A stretch of DNA of 51,463 nucleotides from Deltaproteobacteria bacterium (lineage in GTDB: Bacteria > Desulfobacterota > Desulfovibrionia > Desulfovibrionales > Desulfovibrionaceae). A program made the position numbers and the translations under genes. The notes under the pieces were generated by a model that saw only the letters and a list, made by a program, of their open reading frames with translations, was not told where the DNA came from and did not search any database. The stretch spans positions 1 through 51,463 of the forward strand of contig JAITWK010000029.1 of assembly GCA_031285295.1 (NCBI GenBank), given 5' to 3'. Of this stretch, positions 39,657 through 48,795 are shown piece after piece (within the stretch, counting starts at the first letter, position 1; every line of letters starts with the position of its first letter).

Positions 39657-40727
39657 CTAAACAGCAAGCATCCGGGTCAATGACAGCCTGGCATCCGGAA
39701 TCAGCTGTTCCGGCACAGTTACAGGTACGGCAGGAGCCAGTTCCGGCCCGGTCTGTCCGGCGATACTCCGCAGGCAATGCAAAAGCTTTTGCGGTGTGGT
39801 TCTGCCCATGTCCGCACAGGCAGTCACACGCAGCGGAACTATAGTAATCCGCCCGGCATGCTGCTTAATCAGGCGCTCCACCAGGTTGATTTCCGTGCCG
39901 ATGCCTACCACGCTGCCGTCAGGCGCTGCCGCTGCGTAATCAATCAGGAAGGAAGTTGAGCCCGCCGCATCGGCGGCCTGCACAATTTCCGGAGCGCATT
40001 CCGGATGCACGGCGATTTTGATGCCGGGGTGCGTACCGCGCAAAGCCAGGATGTCCGAGGCCCGAAAACGGGCGTGAATGGCACAGCAACCCGGCCAGAG
40101 CAGCAGTTTCGGCAGGGATTCACCGCTTTTAGGCAAATGGCTCCCCTGCCCGCGCACATCCAGCAGTTTTATTTCTTCTTCGGGCAGGCCGAGTTGTCTG
40201 GCTGTGTTGCGGCCCAGGTTCTTGTCGGGCAAAAAAAGCACAGATTCGCCCTGCGCCAAGGCCCAGCGCAACATTTTTTCCGCGTTGGACGAAGTGCAGA
40301 CCGCTCCGCCATGCTTGCCCACCACGGATTTTACCGCCACCGAGGTGTTGACGTAGGCCAGCGGCAATACCCGGCGTCCGCCAAACTCAAGCTTTTGCAG
40401 CACCGTATCCAGCAAGCCCGCCGGAGTCATCTGGGCCATGACGCATTTGGCGTCCGCAGCCGGTAAAAAGACCCGCTGCCCAGGTCTAGCCACCAGGGCA
40501 GCCGACTCGGCCATAAAATTCACGCCGCAAAAAACAATATTCCCGGATTCAAGATTCGCCACCCGCTGAGCCAGTTGCAGAGAATCGCCTACGATTTCAG
40601 CCTGGCGCACAATGGCGTCGCTTTGATAGTGATGCGCGACAATGCTGACTTTAGCGCCCAAATCCCGGCGCAATTGCGCGATTTCCGCCTCAATAGCCGC
40701 GCTGTCCCGCTCAAAAAGCTCCTGCAT
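39657..40727 (-). CDS. nadA: Quinolinate synthase
   Basis: This [4Fe-4S] enzyme condenses iminoaspartate with dihydroxyacetone phosphate to quinolinate. Likely cluster cysteines are in DAKCVMAQ, WPGCCAIH and TACADMGRT. Substrate motifs VAHHYQ, GVNFMAESA and YVNTS are intact. I prefer the second ATG (40727), which has GGAG 7 nt upstream; the first ATG at 40733 is only 1 nt from it. A ~25-residue tail (GQTGPELAPAVPVTVPEQ) follows the conserved core. Confidence 0.95.
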   Translation of the reverse strand: MQELFERDSAAIEAEIAQLRRDLGAKVSIVAHHYQSDAIVRQAEIVGDSLQLAQRVANLESGNIVFCGVNFMAESAALVARPGQRVFLPAADAKCVMAQMTPAGLLDTVLQKLEFGGRRVLPLAYVNTSVAVKSVVGKHGGAVCTSSNAEKMLRWALAQGESVLFLPDKNLGRNTARQLGLPEEEIKLLDVRGQGSHLPKSGESLPKLLLWPGCCAIHARFRASDILALRGTHPGIKIAVHPECAPEIVQAADAAGSTSFLIDYAAAAPDGSVVGIGTEINLVERLIKQHAGRITIVPLRVTACADMGRTTPQKLLHCLRSIAGQTGPELAPAVPVTVPEQLIPDARLSLTRMLAV

Positions 40728-40760
40728 TTGCATTCTCCAAAAATAAAATTTGAGCCAAAG

Positions 40761-41855
40761 TTATTTCAAAAATCTTATGCTGAAATCCACCTGCGGTGCC
40801 GAATGCGTGATCCGCCCCACGGAAATGAAATCCGGCGGACGGCGCAGGGCTTGTCCAGAGCAGCTCACGCCACGTTCAGAGCCGCTTGCGCTTTGCCCGG
40901 AACCGTTCACCCAGGGGCCACGCACCAAAGCGGCGATATTTTCCAGATTCACCCCGCCGCTTACTTCGGTTTCAATACTGCGCGGAATTACAGACATGGC
41001 CTCGCCTATCGCTTCCGGCTCCATGTTGTCCAGCATAATCCGGTCCGCGCCAGCCGCTACAGCTTCCAGCACTTCCGCCTGGTTGCGGCATTCAACCTCT
41101 ATGGGCGGGCAGGGCGCATAGGCCGCGCGCAAAAGCCCCACGGCTTTGCTGATGGACCCGGCTGCGTCAATATGGTTATCCTTGAGCATGAGCATATCTT
41201 CCAGGCTGAAACGGTGGTTGCAGCCACCGCCGACCTGCACGGCGTATTTTTCCGCCGCCCGCAATCCGGGCAGGGTTTTGCGCGTATCCAGCAGGCGCAC
41301 TCCGGAACCTTCCAGAGCCTGAACATAACGGGCCGTAAGCGTGGCCACGCCGGACATATGCGTGATAAAATTTAGCATGATGCGCTCGGCCTTGAGCAAC
41401 AAACGGGTAGACCCTTCAATAATTGCCAGCCGGTCGCCGTTTTTAACCGCAGCCCCTTCTGTTGCCACCGGCTGCCATGACCAGTCCGGCCAGGCGGGCC
41501 AGTCTGGCTCCTGATTGCTGGCGATCGGGCCGGATTGAGCAGACCGTTCGCCCGGTTCAGGCCGAACCAACGGAACGGACCGTGCAGACGGATCAGGCGA
41601 TATACGGGAAATGGCCGGATTTTTCGCAGCCAGTTCAAAGCGTTGTGCTTCGGCCATAACGATCGGAACCAGCGACAAACCAGCCAATATGGCATCCTGC
41701 TTGGCGATCAGCGCTATTTTTGAACGATGCCCGGCTGGAAAAACCGCCCGCGAGGTAAGCTCCAGACCATCTTCCTCCAGGGCCACGCGTATGGCGCGAA
41801 GCAGAAAATTCAGGCTTTGCCCTTGAAAAAATTCGTTAAAAGATAGAGAATCCAT
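40761..41855 (-). CDS. nadC: Nicotinate-nucleotide pyrophosphorylase (carboxylating), with insertions
   Basis: This enzyme turns quinolinate and PRPP into nicotinate mononucleotide. Conserved parts include LLKAERIMLNFITHMSGVAT, LLDTRKTLPGLR, YAVQVGGGCNHRFSLEDMLM and EVECRNQAEV. At 364 aa it is about 80 residues longer than normal. One insert (~85-135) contains RPEPGERSAQSGPIAS and a Trp/Pro-rich run. Another (~315-342, NGSGQSASGSERG) lies between the NIAALV strand and DFISVG. The active-site residues are intact, so the enzyme is probably functional. It is the first gene of the nad operon. Confidence 0.93.
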   Translation of the reverse strand: MDSLSFNEFFQGQSLNFLLRAIRVALEEDGLELTSRAVFPAGHRSKIALIAKQDAILAGLSLVPIVMAEAQRFELAAKNPAISRISPDPSARSVPLVRPEPGERSAQSGPIASNQEPDWPAWPDWSWQPVATEGAAVKNGDRLAIIEGSTRLLLKAERIMLNFITHMSGVATLTARYVQALEGSGVRLLDTRKTLPGLRAAEKYAVQVGGGCNHRFSLEDMLMLKDNHIDAAGSISKAVGLLRAAYAPCPPIEVECRNQAEVLEAVAAGADRIMLDNMEPEAIGEAMSVIPRSIETEVSGGVNLENIAALVRGPWVNGSGQSASGSERGVSCSGQALRRPPDFISVGRITHSAPQVDFSIRFLK

Positions 41856-41943
41856 CGCTAGTTTGCCTTATTCCGGCTGGAATATTCTGGTGTTTACGAA
41901 TCAAAATCCACAGAGGCCGCCCCGGCGGGCGTGGGATTGAATG

Positions 41944-41972
41944 ATAATACCCTAAAACTGGCCCACTGAAAA
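41944..41972 (-). promoter_or_regulatory. Candidate promoter of the nadCAB operon
   Basis: TTTTCA (41967-41972), a 17-nt spacer and TATTAT (41944-41949) lie on the minus strand, about 90 nt before the nadC start. No NadR, NiaR or NrtR site was recognised. Confidence 0.4.
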
Positions 41973-42112
41973 GCTTTCGCTGACACTGAAGCAGATCAAC
42001 TTTGAACAAGCTGTATCCGCCCTGCCGGGATTTGCTTGCAAATCCTTGCTCCTGAAGGCCTGGCTGTGCTTTTAGAGGACGAAACAGGAAGAAATATAAA
42101 GGGATTTGAAGC

Positions 42113-43594
42113 ATGGCCGAAAAAAATAAACCCATAGAAGACTCCGTCAAGGAGCCCTGCTTCAACCCTGAGGCTCTGGAACCTGCGGAGTGGCCGGAGT
42201 TTGAAGAATCCGCCGACTCCGGCGATCCTGCGGAAAACAGCAAGCTGTCCTGCCCCGGATCGGACGAGGATAGTGCCTGCGTAGCGGATGCCGAAGAAGA
42301 AGACGAGACTGAATGTAAAGAAATCCCGGTCGAGATGGAACACCCGACCGATCTGGCCGAGCGCATCGAAAATCTGTCTCTGGAGGAACAGGTCAGCCTG
42401 ATCAGCAGCATCCCGGCTGAAAACGCCGCCGATGCTCTGGTGGAAATGGACGAAAGCTCACGCGTCGAGTTGATGGAGCAACTGGACGCCGTCACCGCCG
42501 CCTGTCTGGTCAGCGAGATGGACCCGGACGATGCCGCCGACATACTTGACGAACTGGACGAGGAACACCGCGACGATCTTTTGCAGCGCCTTGAGCAGGA
42601 AGACGCCGAGGAAATCCGCACCCTGATGGCTTTTGACCCGGACACGGCGGGCGGCCTCATGAACACGGATATTGTGGTGCTGGAGGAATCGCTCACCGTT
42701 GACGAGGGCATCAAGGTTCTGCGCCAGGATATTGAGGACAAGGAAATTCCCTACTACGCCTATCTGGTGGACGAAGCCGAACACCTTACCGGTGTGCTTT
42801 CACTGCGTGATCTGCTCACCCTGCCGCGCGGAACCAAACTTCTGGATGCCAGTTCCGGCCGCTCGATGATCTCGGTCACCTACGATCAGGACCGCGAGGA
42901 AGTTGCCCAACTGTTCAGTGACTACAACTTTCTGGCCCTGCCCGTGGTGGACGAGGAAAACCGCCTGCTGGGCATTATCACGCACGACGACGTCATTGAC
43001 ATCATCAACGAAATGGCCAGCGAGGACATGCTGGGCATGGTGGGCGCGGGCCAGGACGAATCCGTGGATACCCCGGCCCTGGAATCGATCAAAATGCGCC
43101 TGCCCTGGCTGGTGGTGAACATGATCAATTCCTCGCTCTCGGCTTTTGTGGTCTATCTGTTTGAGGGCAGCATCGCCGCCATGCCTATTCTCGCCGTGTT
43201 CATGCCCATGGTGGCCAACCAGGCCGGAAACACCGGGCAACAAGCCCTGGCCGTAATCATCCGGCAACTGGCCCTGGAAAAACTTGAGCACAAAAGAGCG
43301 CTGGACGCCCTGCGCCGCGAAGTCAGAATCAGCCTCTGCAACGGCCTCATGCTTTCAATTCTGGTCTGGCTGGGGGTTTATTTCCTGATCGGCAATCCGC
43401 TTCTGAGCAGCCTGATGGTTTGCGCCTTGGTGGCGGACATGTTTTTGGGCGCTCTGGCCGGAGCGGGCATTCCCCTGCTGCTTAAACGCCTGGGGCGCGA
43501 CCCGGCCCAGGCTTCCAGCATTTTCCTGACCGCTATCACCGATGGCGCGGGCTTCTTCATCTTTTTGGGGCTGGCTACGTTGTTCCTATTTTAA
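42113..43594 (+). CDS. mgtE: MgtE-family magnesium transporter
   Basis: This is an inner-membrane Mg2+ channel. The first ~75 residues are a very acidic extension not found in typical MgtE (e.g. DEDSACVADAEEEDETE). The superhelical MgtE N domain follows (MDPDDAADILDELDEEHRDDLL), then paired CBS domains (~190-310), the plug helix, and five membrane helices (~335-493). The pore motif region MPMVANQAGNTGQQAL is intact. The length is 493 aa against about 450 normally. AGGGA lies upstream of the ATG. No M-box leader was recognised. Confidence 0.94.
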   Translation: MAEKNKPIEDSVKEPCFNPEALEPAEWPEFEESADSGDPAENSKLSCPGSDEDSACVADAEEEDETECKEIPVEMEHPTDLAERIENLSLEEQVSLISSIPAENAADALVEMDESSRVELMEQLDAVTAACLVSEMDPDDAADILDELDEEHRDDLLQRLEQEDAEEIRTLMAFDPDTAGGLMNTDIVVLEESLTVDEGIKVLRQDIEDKEIPYYAYLVDEAEHLTGVLSLRDLLTLPRGTKLLDASSGRSMISVTYDQDREEVAQLFSDYNFLALPVVDEENRLLGIITHDDVIDIINEMASEDMLGMVGAGQDESVDTPALESIKMRLPWLVVNMINSSLSAFVVYLFEGSIAAMPILAVFMPMVANQAGNTGQQALAVIIRQLALEKLEHKRALDALRREVRISLCNGLMLSILVWLGVYFLIGNPLLSSLMVCALVADMFLGALAGAGIPLLLKRLGRDPAQASSIFLTAITDGAGFFIFLGLATLFLF

Positions 43595-43680
43595 CATTGC
43601 TAAAACGTATGGCGAGGTGTATTTTCGTCCGATGACGTTATCTACGGCATTCACGTCATTAAACCAAGCAAGAGGCCAAA

Positions 43681-44115
43681 ATGAGCAATACTCTCCCTCC
43701 ACAAAATCCGATCGGCGCTCCAGCCGGTGGAGTTCCGGCGCTGCCGGATCTTCCCGGTTTTGACACCACGGCGGCGCTCAAACTGCTCAACAACAACCAA
43801 AAGCTTTACGGCAACGTCCTTAAACGCTTTCTGGGCCAGTACGAACCTCTTCTGGCGCAAATGACAGCCCAGTTCACCAGCTTGCCCGGCAGCCCGGAAG
43901 AACTTGAGCTTCTGCAACGCGAAGCACATACCCTGAAAGGCCTGTCCGGCACCATCGGTCACCCCGCCATGCATGAAGCGGCAGTTAAATATGACGCCGC
44001 CGCCAAAGTCCCGGACCAGCACAACCAGGCCGAGTTCAAGGAACTGGGGCAGGCGCTGGCCGATACTCTGGCCCAGGCGCTGAACGTGCTCAAAGCCGCC
44101 TTCCCGCCAGCTTAG
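43681..44115 (+). CDS. Hpt (histidine phosphotransfer) domain protein
   Basis: This single-domain 144-aa protein acts in a multi-step phosphorelay. The phospho-accepting histidine is in LLQREAHTLKGLSGTIG near residue 82, with surrounding helices of a four-helix bundle. The first ~25 residues are Pro-rich. No histidine kinase or genuine response regulator is adjacent. The stop TAG (44113-44115) coincides with the left end of a palindromic element. Confidence 0.9.
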   Translation: MSNTLPPQNPIGAPAGGVPALPDLPGFDTTAALKLLNNNQKLYGNVLKRFLGQYEPLLAQMTAQFTSLPGSPEELELLQREAHTLKGLSGTIGHPAMHEAAVKYDAAAKVPDQHNQAEFKELGQALADTLAQALNVLKAAFPPA

Positions 44116-44241
44116 TCACGAGCGCCTTTTTGCCCCTGGCTGCGTCAGATTTCACCTTTTATCTCGTCGAGTACCATAAGAGTACACTTCCTCAATAAAA
44201 GGCTCATCTTCCTTGCCAGAGACAAAAATTCATCTCGTGAC
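44115..44241. repeat. Long palindromic intergenic element (TCACGAG subtype)
   Basis: GTCACGAG at the left pairs with CTCGTGAC at the right. The core GTCGAGTACCATAAGAGTAC is that of the GTAGCGCCT subtype, tying the two subtypes together. The Hpt stop codon overlaps its first base. It separates two codirectional genes. Confidence 0.85.
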
Positions 44242-44281
44242 CAAATGATGAACACTTTTTCTTAACAAGCTTGGTAGTACC

Positions 44282-45220
44282 TTGATAAAAGACAAACAAG
44301 TCTGGAAAGCCTGGTGGAAAGCCGCGCGGCCTCCTTTTTACATCGCCACTCTGGTTCCGCTGATCCTGGCTTATCTGGCGGCGGAAAAATTTTATAGCGG
44401 TCCGGAACCGGAAACCAGCCGCGTCCTTGTTTTCAGCGGCGCGTTTATTGTCTGCCTCGCCCTGCATCTATGCTCCAATCTGGCTAACGAACTTTTTGAC
44501 TATCTGGCCGGAACCGATTCCGGACAAAGCATTGGCGGTACCGGGGCGCTTTCCGGCGGGCTGATCACCCCTGGGCAAATCCGGCGTGTCCTGCTCATTC
44601 TCTATGCCCTGACCTTTATCCTCACCGCTTTCGGCGTCTGGCTCACCGGGCTTTACTGGCTGGGAGCCATTGCGCTGTTTGCCGCAGCCTGCACCTATTT
44701 TTATGTGGCCCCGCCCATCCGCTACGGTTATCACGCTATGGGCGAACTGTTCGTTTTTCTGAACATGGGCCTGCTTATCAGCGGAGGCGTTTATTACGCC
44801 CTTACCGGAGCTTTTTCCGCGCCGCTGCTGGCCCTGTCCTTGCCGGTCGGCCTGATGGTGGCGGGGATACTTTATTTTCAAAGCCTGCCGGAAATCGAAA
44901 CCGACAAAGCCGCCGGAAAAAAGACCCTGGCCGGAGTGCTTGGCCCGGAAAAAGCCATCTTTTTGCACCTGCTGCTCTGGCCGGTAATCTGGCTGCTTAT
45001 GCTCACGCTCTGGCTGGGTGGTCTCTGCGCCTGGCCGGTGTTGCCCGGCATTGTGGCCTGCCTGCCGCTGCACATCAAAACCTGCCTGCGCCTGCAAAGA
45101 GTGGCCTCCGCTCCGGAAAACGAACAGAACTGGCTCGGCCTGGACAAATACGGTTGGCTGGTGCGGGCAATGTATCTTTTGTGCGGCGTATCTCTTATTT
45201 GGGCTGTGGCAATCCTTTAG
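44282..45220 (+). CDS. UbiA-family prenyltransferase (MenA/MqnP-like)
   Basis: This membrane enzyme attaches a polyprenyl chain to an aromatic quinone precursor. Eight or nine hydrophobic helices are visible. The first Asp-rich motif is CSNLANELFDYLAGTDSG (N, D, D spaced by three to five), and the second is around LPEIETDKAAGKKTLAG. The frame opens with TTG at 44282 and no better start exists before an in-frame stop. Both MenA and the futalosine-pathway MqnP fit. No other quinone gene in the window decides between them. Confidence 0.85.
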   Translation: MIKDKQVWKAWWKAARPPFYIATLVPLILAYLAAEKFYSGPEPETSRVLVFSGAFIVCLALHLCSNLANELFDYLAGTDSGQSIGGTGALSGGLITPGQIRRVLLILYALTFILTAFGVWLTGLYWLGAIALFAAACTYFYVAPPIRYGYHAMGELFVFLNMGLLISGGVYYALTGAFSAPLLALSLPVGLMVAGILYFQSLPEIETDKAAGKKTLAGVLGPEKAIFLHLLLWPVIWLLMLTLWLGGLCAWPVLPGIVACLPLHIKTCLRLQRVASAPENEQNWLGLDKYGWLVRAMYLLCGVSLIWAVAIL

Positions 45221-45274
45221 CCAGCATTCACGAGCGCCTTTTCGTAACAAAACTTTTTAAGTGATCGAAATTAA

Positions 45275-46210
45275 ATGGCCGGTTTCATACTGATAGTTTT
45301 CTGCATCAGCGCGGGCTTGATTGTTTCGCGGCGCGGTATTTTGCCTGAGAACTCCTACAAGGCGATCAACTTCTGGGTTTTAAATTTCGGGATGCCCGCT
45401 CTGGTGATCCGCTATTTATCCGTGGTGCGCTGGGAATTCGATTTGCTGTTGCCCGCTCTGGGGCCATTGCTGGCCTGGGTTGGAGCCTGGCTTTTTGTAA
45501 AAATCTGCCACCGCCTTCACCCCATGGACCGGGAAACCAGAACCGTGCTGCTGGTAGCCACCGGTCTGGGCAACACGGCTTTTTTCGGTTATCCGGCGGT
45601 AACGGCCTTTTACGGCCCGCCCGGCATGACCGAGGCCGTGGTTTACGACATGGTAACCGTGGCAGTGTTCTGCATTTGCGGCGTCGGCAGCATACTCAAG
45701 GCGGCCTCCACCGTTGAGGATAAAAATTCACAACGCGAACAGCTGGATTACCGCCGCCTGGTCCGGCAAGTCTTTACCTTCCCCTCCTTTGTCGCCGCGC
45801 TGGTGGTAACAGCCACTTCGCCTTTTGTTGATTATTCGTTTATTTTCCCTTTTCTGGATTTGATTGTGCCCACAATTTCACCACTGGCGCTGTTTTCCAT
45901 CGGCTTGCAGTTCAATTTTAAGGATAAAAGCCGGGGAGCCGGACTTATGCCGGTTTTCATGGGTCTGGGTTACAAGCTGCTGCTCTCGCCGCTGCTGATG
46001 CTGCTGCTGGCCTTCGCCATGGGCGCGACTGGGGATATTGGCAAGGTGAGCGTGTTCATGGCCGGCATGCCCTCGCATGTGCTGGTCTGCATCACGGCCA
46101 GCCAGTTCAACCTGAATCCCAAACTGTGCGCCATGCTGGTAGCCATAAGCATTGCCGGGGCTTTGCTCTCGCTGCCGGTGTGGTATTTTATACTGAATTT
46201 GTTATTTTAA
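45275..46210 (+). CDS. Auxin efflux carrier (AEC) family transporter
   Basis: This 311-aa inner-membrane protein has about ten hydrophobic helices. The first half carries FWVLNFGMPALVIRYLS and GLGNTAFFGYPAVTAFYG, the second LVVTATSPFVDY and FMAGMPSHVLVCITASQFNL. These are the inverted five-helix repeats of the BASS/AEC superfamily, whose bacterial members move carboxylates such as malate. The substrate is unknown. It lies codirectionally after the UbiA gene. Confidence 0.88.
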   Translation: MAGFILIVFCISAGLIVSRRGILPENSYKAINFWVLNFGMPALVIRYLSVVRWEFDLLLPALGPLLAWVGAWLFVKICHRLHPMDRETRTVLLVATGLGNTAFFGYPAVTAFYGPPGMTEAVVYDMVTVAVFCICGVGSILKAASTVEDKNSQREQLDYRRLVRQVFTFPSFVAALVVTATSPFVDYSFIFPFLDLIVPTISPLALFSIGLQFNFKDKSRGAGLMPVFMGLGYKLLLSPLLMLLLAFAMGATGDIGKVSVFMAGMPSHVLVCITASQFNLNPKLCAMLVAISIAGALLSLPVWYFILNLLF

Positions 46211-46237
46211 TTTGAATGATTCAACTGGAGCAACAAC

Positions 46238-47143
46238 ATGTCGGCAGGCATAGGCGAAATAGCCGCCATTACAACGGCGCTGCTCTGGGGCGTCTCCAAC
46301 CTGATTCAGGGCAATATCGGCCGCCAGATTGGATCGAACAGCGTGGTGATTCTGCGCATGCCCTATCAGATCGGCATTCTCGGGCTGCTCTGCCTGATTA
46401 TGAACGCCGATACCAGCACCACACTTTACGCCTTTGGCCTGCTGGCAGTTTCCGGCATCATCGGCCTCGCGCTTTCAGATTACTGCCTGTATAAATCCAT
46501 CAATATAGTCGGTCCGGCCATGGCCGTGCTAATTCTTTCCTCCACCACCGTTTTCACCGTCATTCTGGGCCGCGCCTTCCTTGGCGAGATTCTCTCCCTG
46601 CAAGCCTGGGCAGGCATTGCCATAACCATAGTTGGCATTCTCTGGGTGATTACCGGACGAAGCGGCAGTATCCTGCTGCCCGGCCAGGACGCTCCCACGG
46701 GCGGGCAATTGATCTTCGGCGCGCTCCTGTCCTTTGGCGCGGCTCTGTCCATGTCGTTCAGCTTCATTCTGCTGAAAATGGCCCTGCAAACCGGAGTTGA
46801 TCCGCTTTGGGCCAGCCTGATCCGCCCGATCTGCGGCGGCATAGTGCTTTGGGCGCTGGCCTATACACGCGGCTGGTTTAAACCAGCCTGGGAAGGCATA
46901 CGCCTGCATCCCGCTTTTATCTGGCTGCTGTTCATCTCCTGCGCGGCTGCGGCTGGCGGCATGTGGTTTTCCAGCGTGGCCTTTAACCTCGCCCCGGTGG
47001 GTGTGGCCGCAACCCTGATCGGCTTGCAACCGATTATGGTCACCATGCTTGGAGCGCTTTGGTACAAGCGCCAGCCAAGCCTGCGCGTTGTGGCGGGTAG
47101 TTTGGTTGCGTTTGGCGGAACGGCTTTAATTTGTTTGCGGTAG
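46238..47143 (+). CDS. EamA/DMT-family transporter
   Basis: The 301-aa drug/metabolite transporter has ten predicted helices in two EamA repeats (about 5-140 and 160-300). Repeat one shows ITTALLWGVSNLIQGNIG and VLILSSTTVFTVILGRAFLGE. Repeat two shows LAPVGVAATLIGLQPIMV. GGAG lies 8 nt before the ATG. It starts 27 bp after the AEC gene, so the two are likely cotranscribed. The stop TAG is the TAG in the palindromic element arm GGTAGCGCCT. Confidence 0.9.
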   Translation: MSAGIGEIAAITTALLWGVSNLIQGNIGRQIGSNSVVILRMPYQIGILGLLCLIMNADTSTTLYAFGLLAVSGIIGLALSDYCLYKSINIVGPAMAVLILSSTTVFTVILGRAFLGEILSLQAWAGIAITIVGILWVITGRSGSILLPGQDAPTGGQLIFGALLSFGAALSMSFSFILLKMALQTGVDPLWASLIRPICGGIVLWALAYTRGWFKPAWEGIRLHPAFIWLLFISCAAAAGGMWFSSVAFNLAPVGVAATLIGLQPIMVTMLGALWYKRQPSLRVVAGSLVAFGGTALICLR

Positions 47144-47264
47144 CGCCTGATTTTGCCGTGATACTTTGTCAGGCATCGTTTTCGGCTCTGGTCGAGTAGG
47201 AGAAGACTACACTCCCATCGCCGAAAACTTGCCTTCCTCGTCTGACGGCAAACTTAGGCGCTAC
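47140..47264. repeat. Long palindromic intergenic element (GTAGCGCCT subtype)
   Basis: GTAGCGCCT at 47140-47148 pairs perfectly with AGGCGCTAC at 47256-47264, and TTTTGCCGT and TTTGTCAG also have complements near the right end. It lies between the convergent DMT-transporter and sirtuin genes and supplies the stop of the former. Confidence 0.85.
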
Positions 47265-47296
47265 TATATTTGCGGAACTCAGGTCATAGAGCTTTT

Positions 47297-48001
47297 TTAA
47301 TTTTGATGCTGCACTAGTACTTCTTCCACCCATTGTGGTACAACCTGACTCGCCCTGCCATAACGCCCTTCGTCAAAAGAGTTGGCTCCCTGCGAGCGCT
47401 CCAGGTTAAGCTCCACGGTATGCGCTCCGGCCCGGCGGGCCGCCCGCACAAATCCCGCTGCCGGGTAGACATTGCCGGAAGTGCCGATGGAAACAAACAG
47501 GCGGCATTTTCCAAGGGCCGCATCAATTTCATCCATATACAGCGGCATTTCCTCAAACCAGACGATATGCGGCCTGAGTCCGCCGCTGGCAGCGCAGACC
47601 GGGCAGGAATCGCCACGGTGCAAATCTTTTTCCCATTGCATGATCGCGCCGCAGCGCGTGCAGCGAATTTTCAGCATTTCGCCGTGCATGTGCAGCAAAT
47701 TGCGGCTGCCCGCCCGTTCATGCAAATTATCCACATTCTGGGTGATCAGCAAAATCCGGCCCTGATATTCGGCCTCCAGCCGGGCCAGAGCCAGGTGCGC
47801 CGCGTTGGGAGCTATGCCGGGGCCAAGCAATTCGCGCCGCCGCTGGTTATAAAACTCAAGCACCCGTTCCGGATCGCGGGCGAAACCGCCAGGCGTGGCT
47901 ACGGCCTCAATGCTTTCATTTTCCCAAAGCCCGCCCTGATCTCTAAAGGTGGCAATACCGCTTTCCTGACTGATGCCCGCGCCGGTAAGTATGACGATCA
48001 T
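47297..48001 (-). CDS. NAD-dependent protein deacylase, SIR2 family (CobB-like)
   Basis: The sirtuin removes acyl groups from lysines using NAD+. Rossmann motifs are LTGAGISQESGIATFRDQGG (residues ~4-23) and TQNVDNLHERAG. The catalytic histidine is in LHMHGEM. Four zinc cysteines are present (CTRCG, CPVC). After GTSGNVYPAAGFV, the C-terminus is complete at 234 aa. Class III bacterial sirtuins often have desuccinylase activity with a Tyr/Arg pair. GGGGG lies 8 nt before the ATG. Confidence 0.94.
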   Translation of the reverse strand: MIVILTGAGISQESGIATFRDQGGLWENESIEAVATPGGFARDPERVLEFYNQRRRELLGPGIAPNAAHLALARLEAEYQGRILLITQNVDNLHERAGSRNLLHMHGEMLKIRCTRCGAIMQWEKDLHRGDSCPVCAASGGLRPHIVWFEEMPLYMDEIDAALGKCRLFVSIGTSGNVYPAAGFVRAARRAGAHTVELNLERSQGANSFDEGRYGRASQVVPQWVEEVLVQHQN

Positions 48002-48099
48002 TTTTATGGCCCCCGCAGATAAATTTTACATGAGGCGAATTATAACTTATAAATTAACATTGAAAATGTATCGCTAGCGCAAACACATTGGTGAGTATC

Positions 48100-48795
48100 A
48101 TGCAAAACGCCACGTCCGGCAAGCCCGACCTGATTCAATGCTTCACGCCCGAGGAAATCGAACGGCGCTCTTTTGAAATTATCGAGGCCGAGCTGGCTGA
48201 GTTGGTGAGGTCTGGCAAAATTTCGGATGCCCTCCCTTTTAGCGGCCCAGTGTGGGAAGTGGCTCGCCGCCTGGTGCATACCAGTGCCGATTACTCACTG
48301 CTGCCGCAAATGCATATCCCGGAAACCGCTGTCAACCTGGGTGTGGCGGCCTTGCGCAGCGGGGCGCACATTTTTACGGATACGGAAATGGTTCGAGTGG
48401 GGATGCCGCTGCGCCGCCTGACGCCTTTGGGAGCTAGCGCCATCTGCCTGCACACGCGGGAAGGAGTTGGCGAATACGCGCGGCAACACGGCGTAACCAG
48501 ATCACGGGCCGGTATGGAACTGGCCGCACCCAAGCTTGGCGGCGCGGTGCTGGCTATCGGCAACGCACCCACCGCCCTGCTGGCATTTCTGGATTTGCTG
48601 GACGCGGGCAAAACGGAATTGCCAGCCTTGATCATTGCCATGCCGGTAGGCTTTGTGAACGCGGCGGAATCAAAAGAACTGCTGCTGCAAAGACCGGAAC
48701 TGGCCGAGCGCTGCATCGCCATTCGCGGACGGCGCGGCGGATCGCCCCTGGCTGCCGCCGCAGTCAACGCCCTCGCGGAAATGGCTTTACGGTAG
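48100..48795 (+). CDS. cbiC: Precorrin-8X/cobalt-precorrin-8 methylmutase
   Basis: This cobamide-pathway enzyme moves a methyl group from C-11 to C-12, giving (cobyrinate) hydrogenobyrinate-type product. The catalytic histidine is in RRLVHTSADYSLL. DTEMVRVGM and GNAPTALLAFLDLLDAG follow, and the end GRRGGSPLAAAAVNAL is typical. ATG 48100 has GGTGAG directly upstream and gives 231 aa; in-frame TTG/GTG codons lie 9-12 nt earlier. It stands alone among non-cobamide genes. In an anaerobe the name CbiC is preferred. The stop lies inside a palindromic element. Confidence 0.93.
   Translation: MQNATSGKPDLIQCFTPEEIERRSFEIIEAELAELVRSGKISDALPFSGPVWEVARRLVHTSADYSLLPQMHIPETAVNLGVAALRSGAHIFTDTEMVRVGMPLRRLTPLGASAICLHTREGVGEYARQHGVTRSRAGMELAAPKLGGAVLAIGNAPTALLAFLDLLDAGKTELPALIIAMPVGFVNAAESKELLLQRPELAERCIAIRGRRGGSPLAAAAVNALAEMALR

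Noticed and set aside
45229..45246. Possible degenerate palindromic element end (TTCACGAGCGCCTTTT)
   Set aside because: Only one arm is present and no complementary partner lies nearby, so it is not annotated as a copy.
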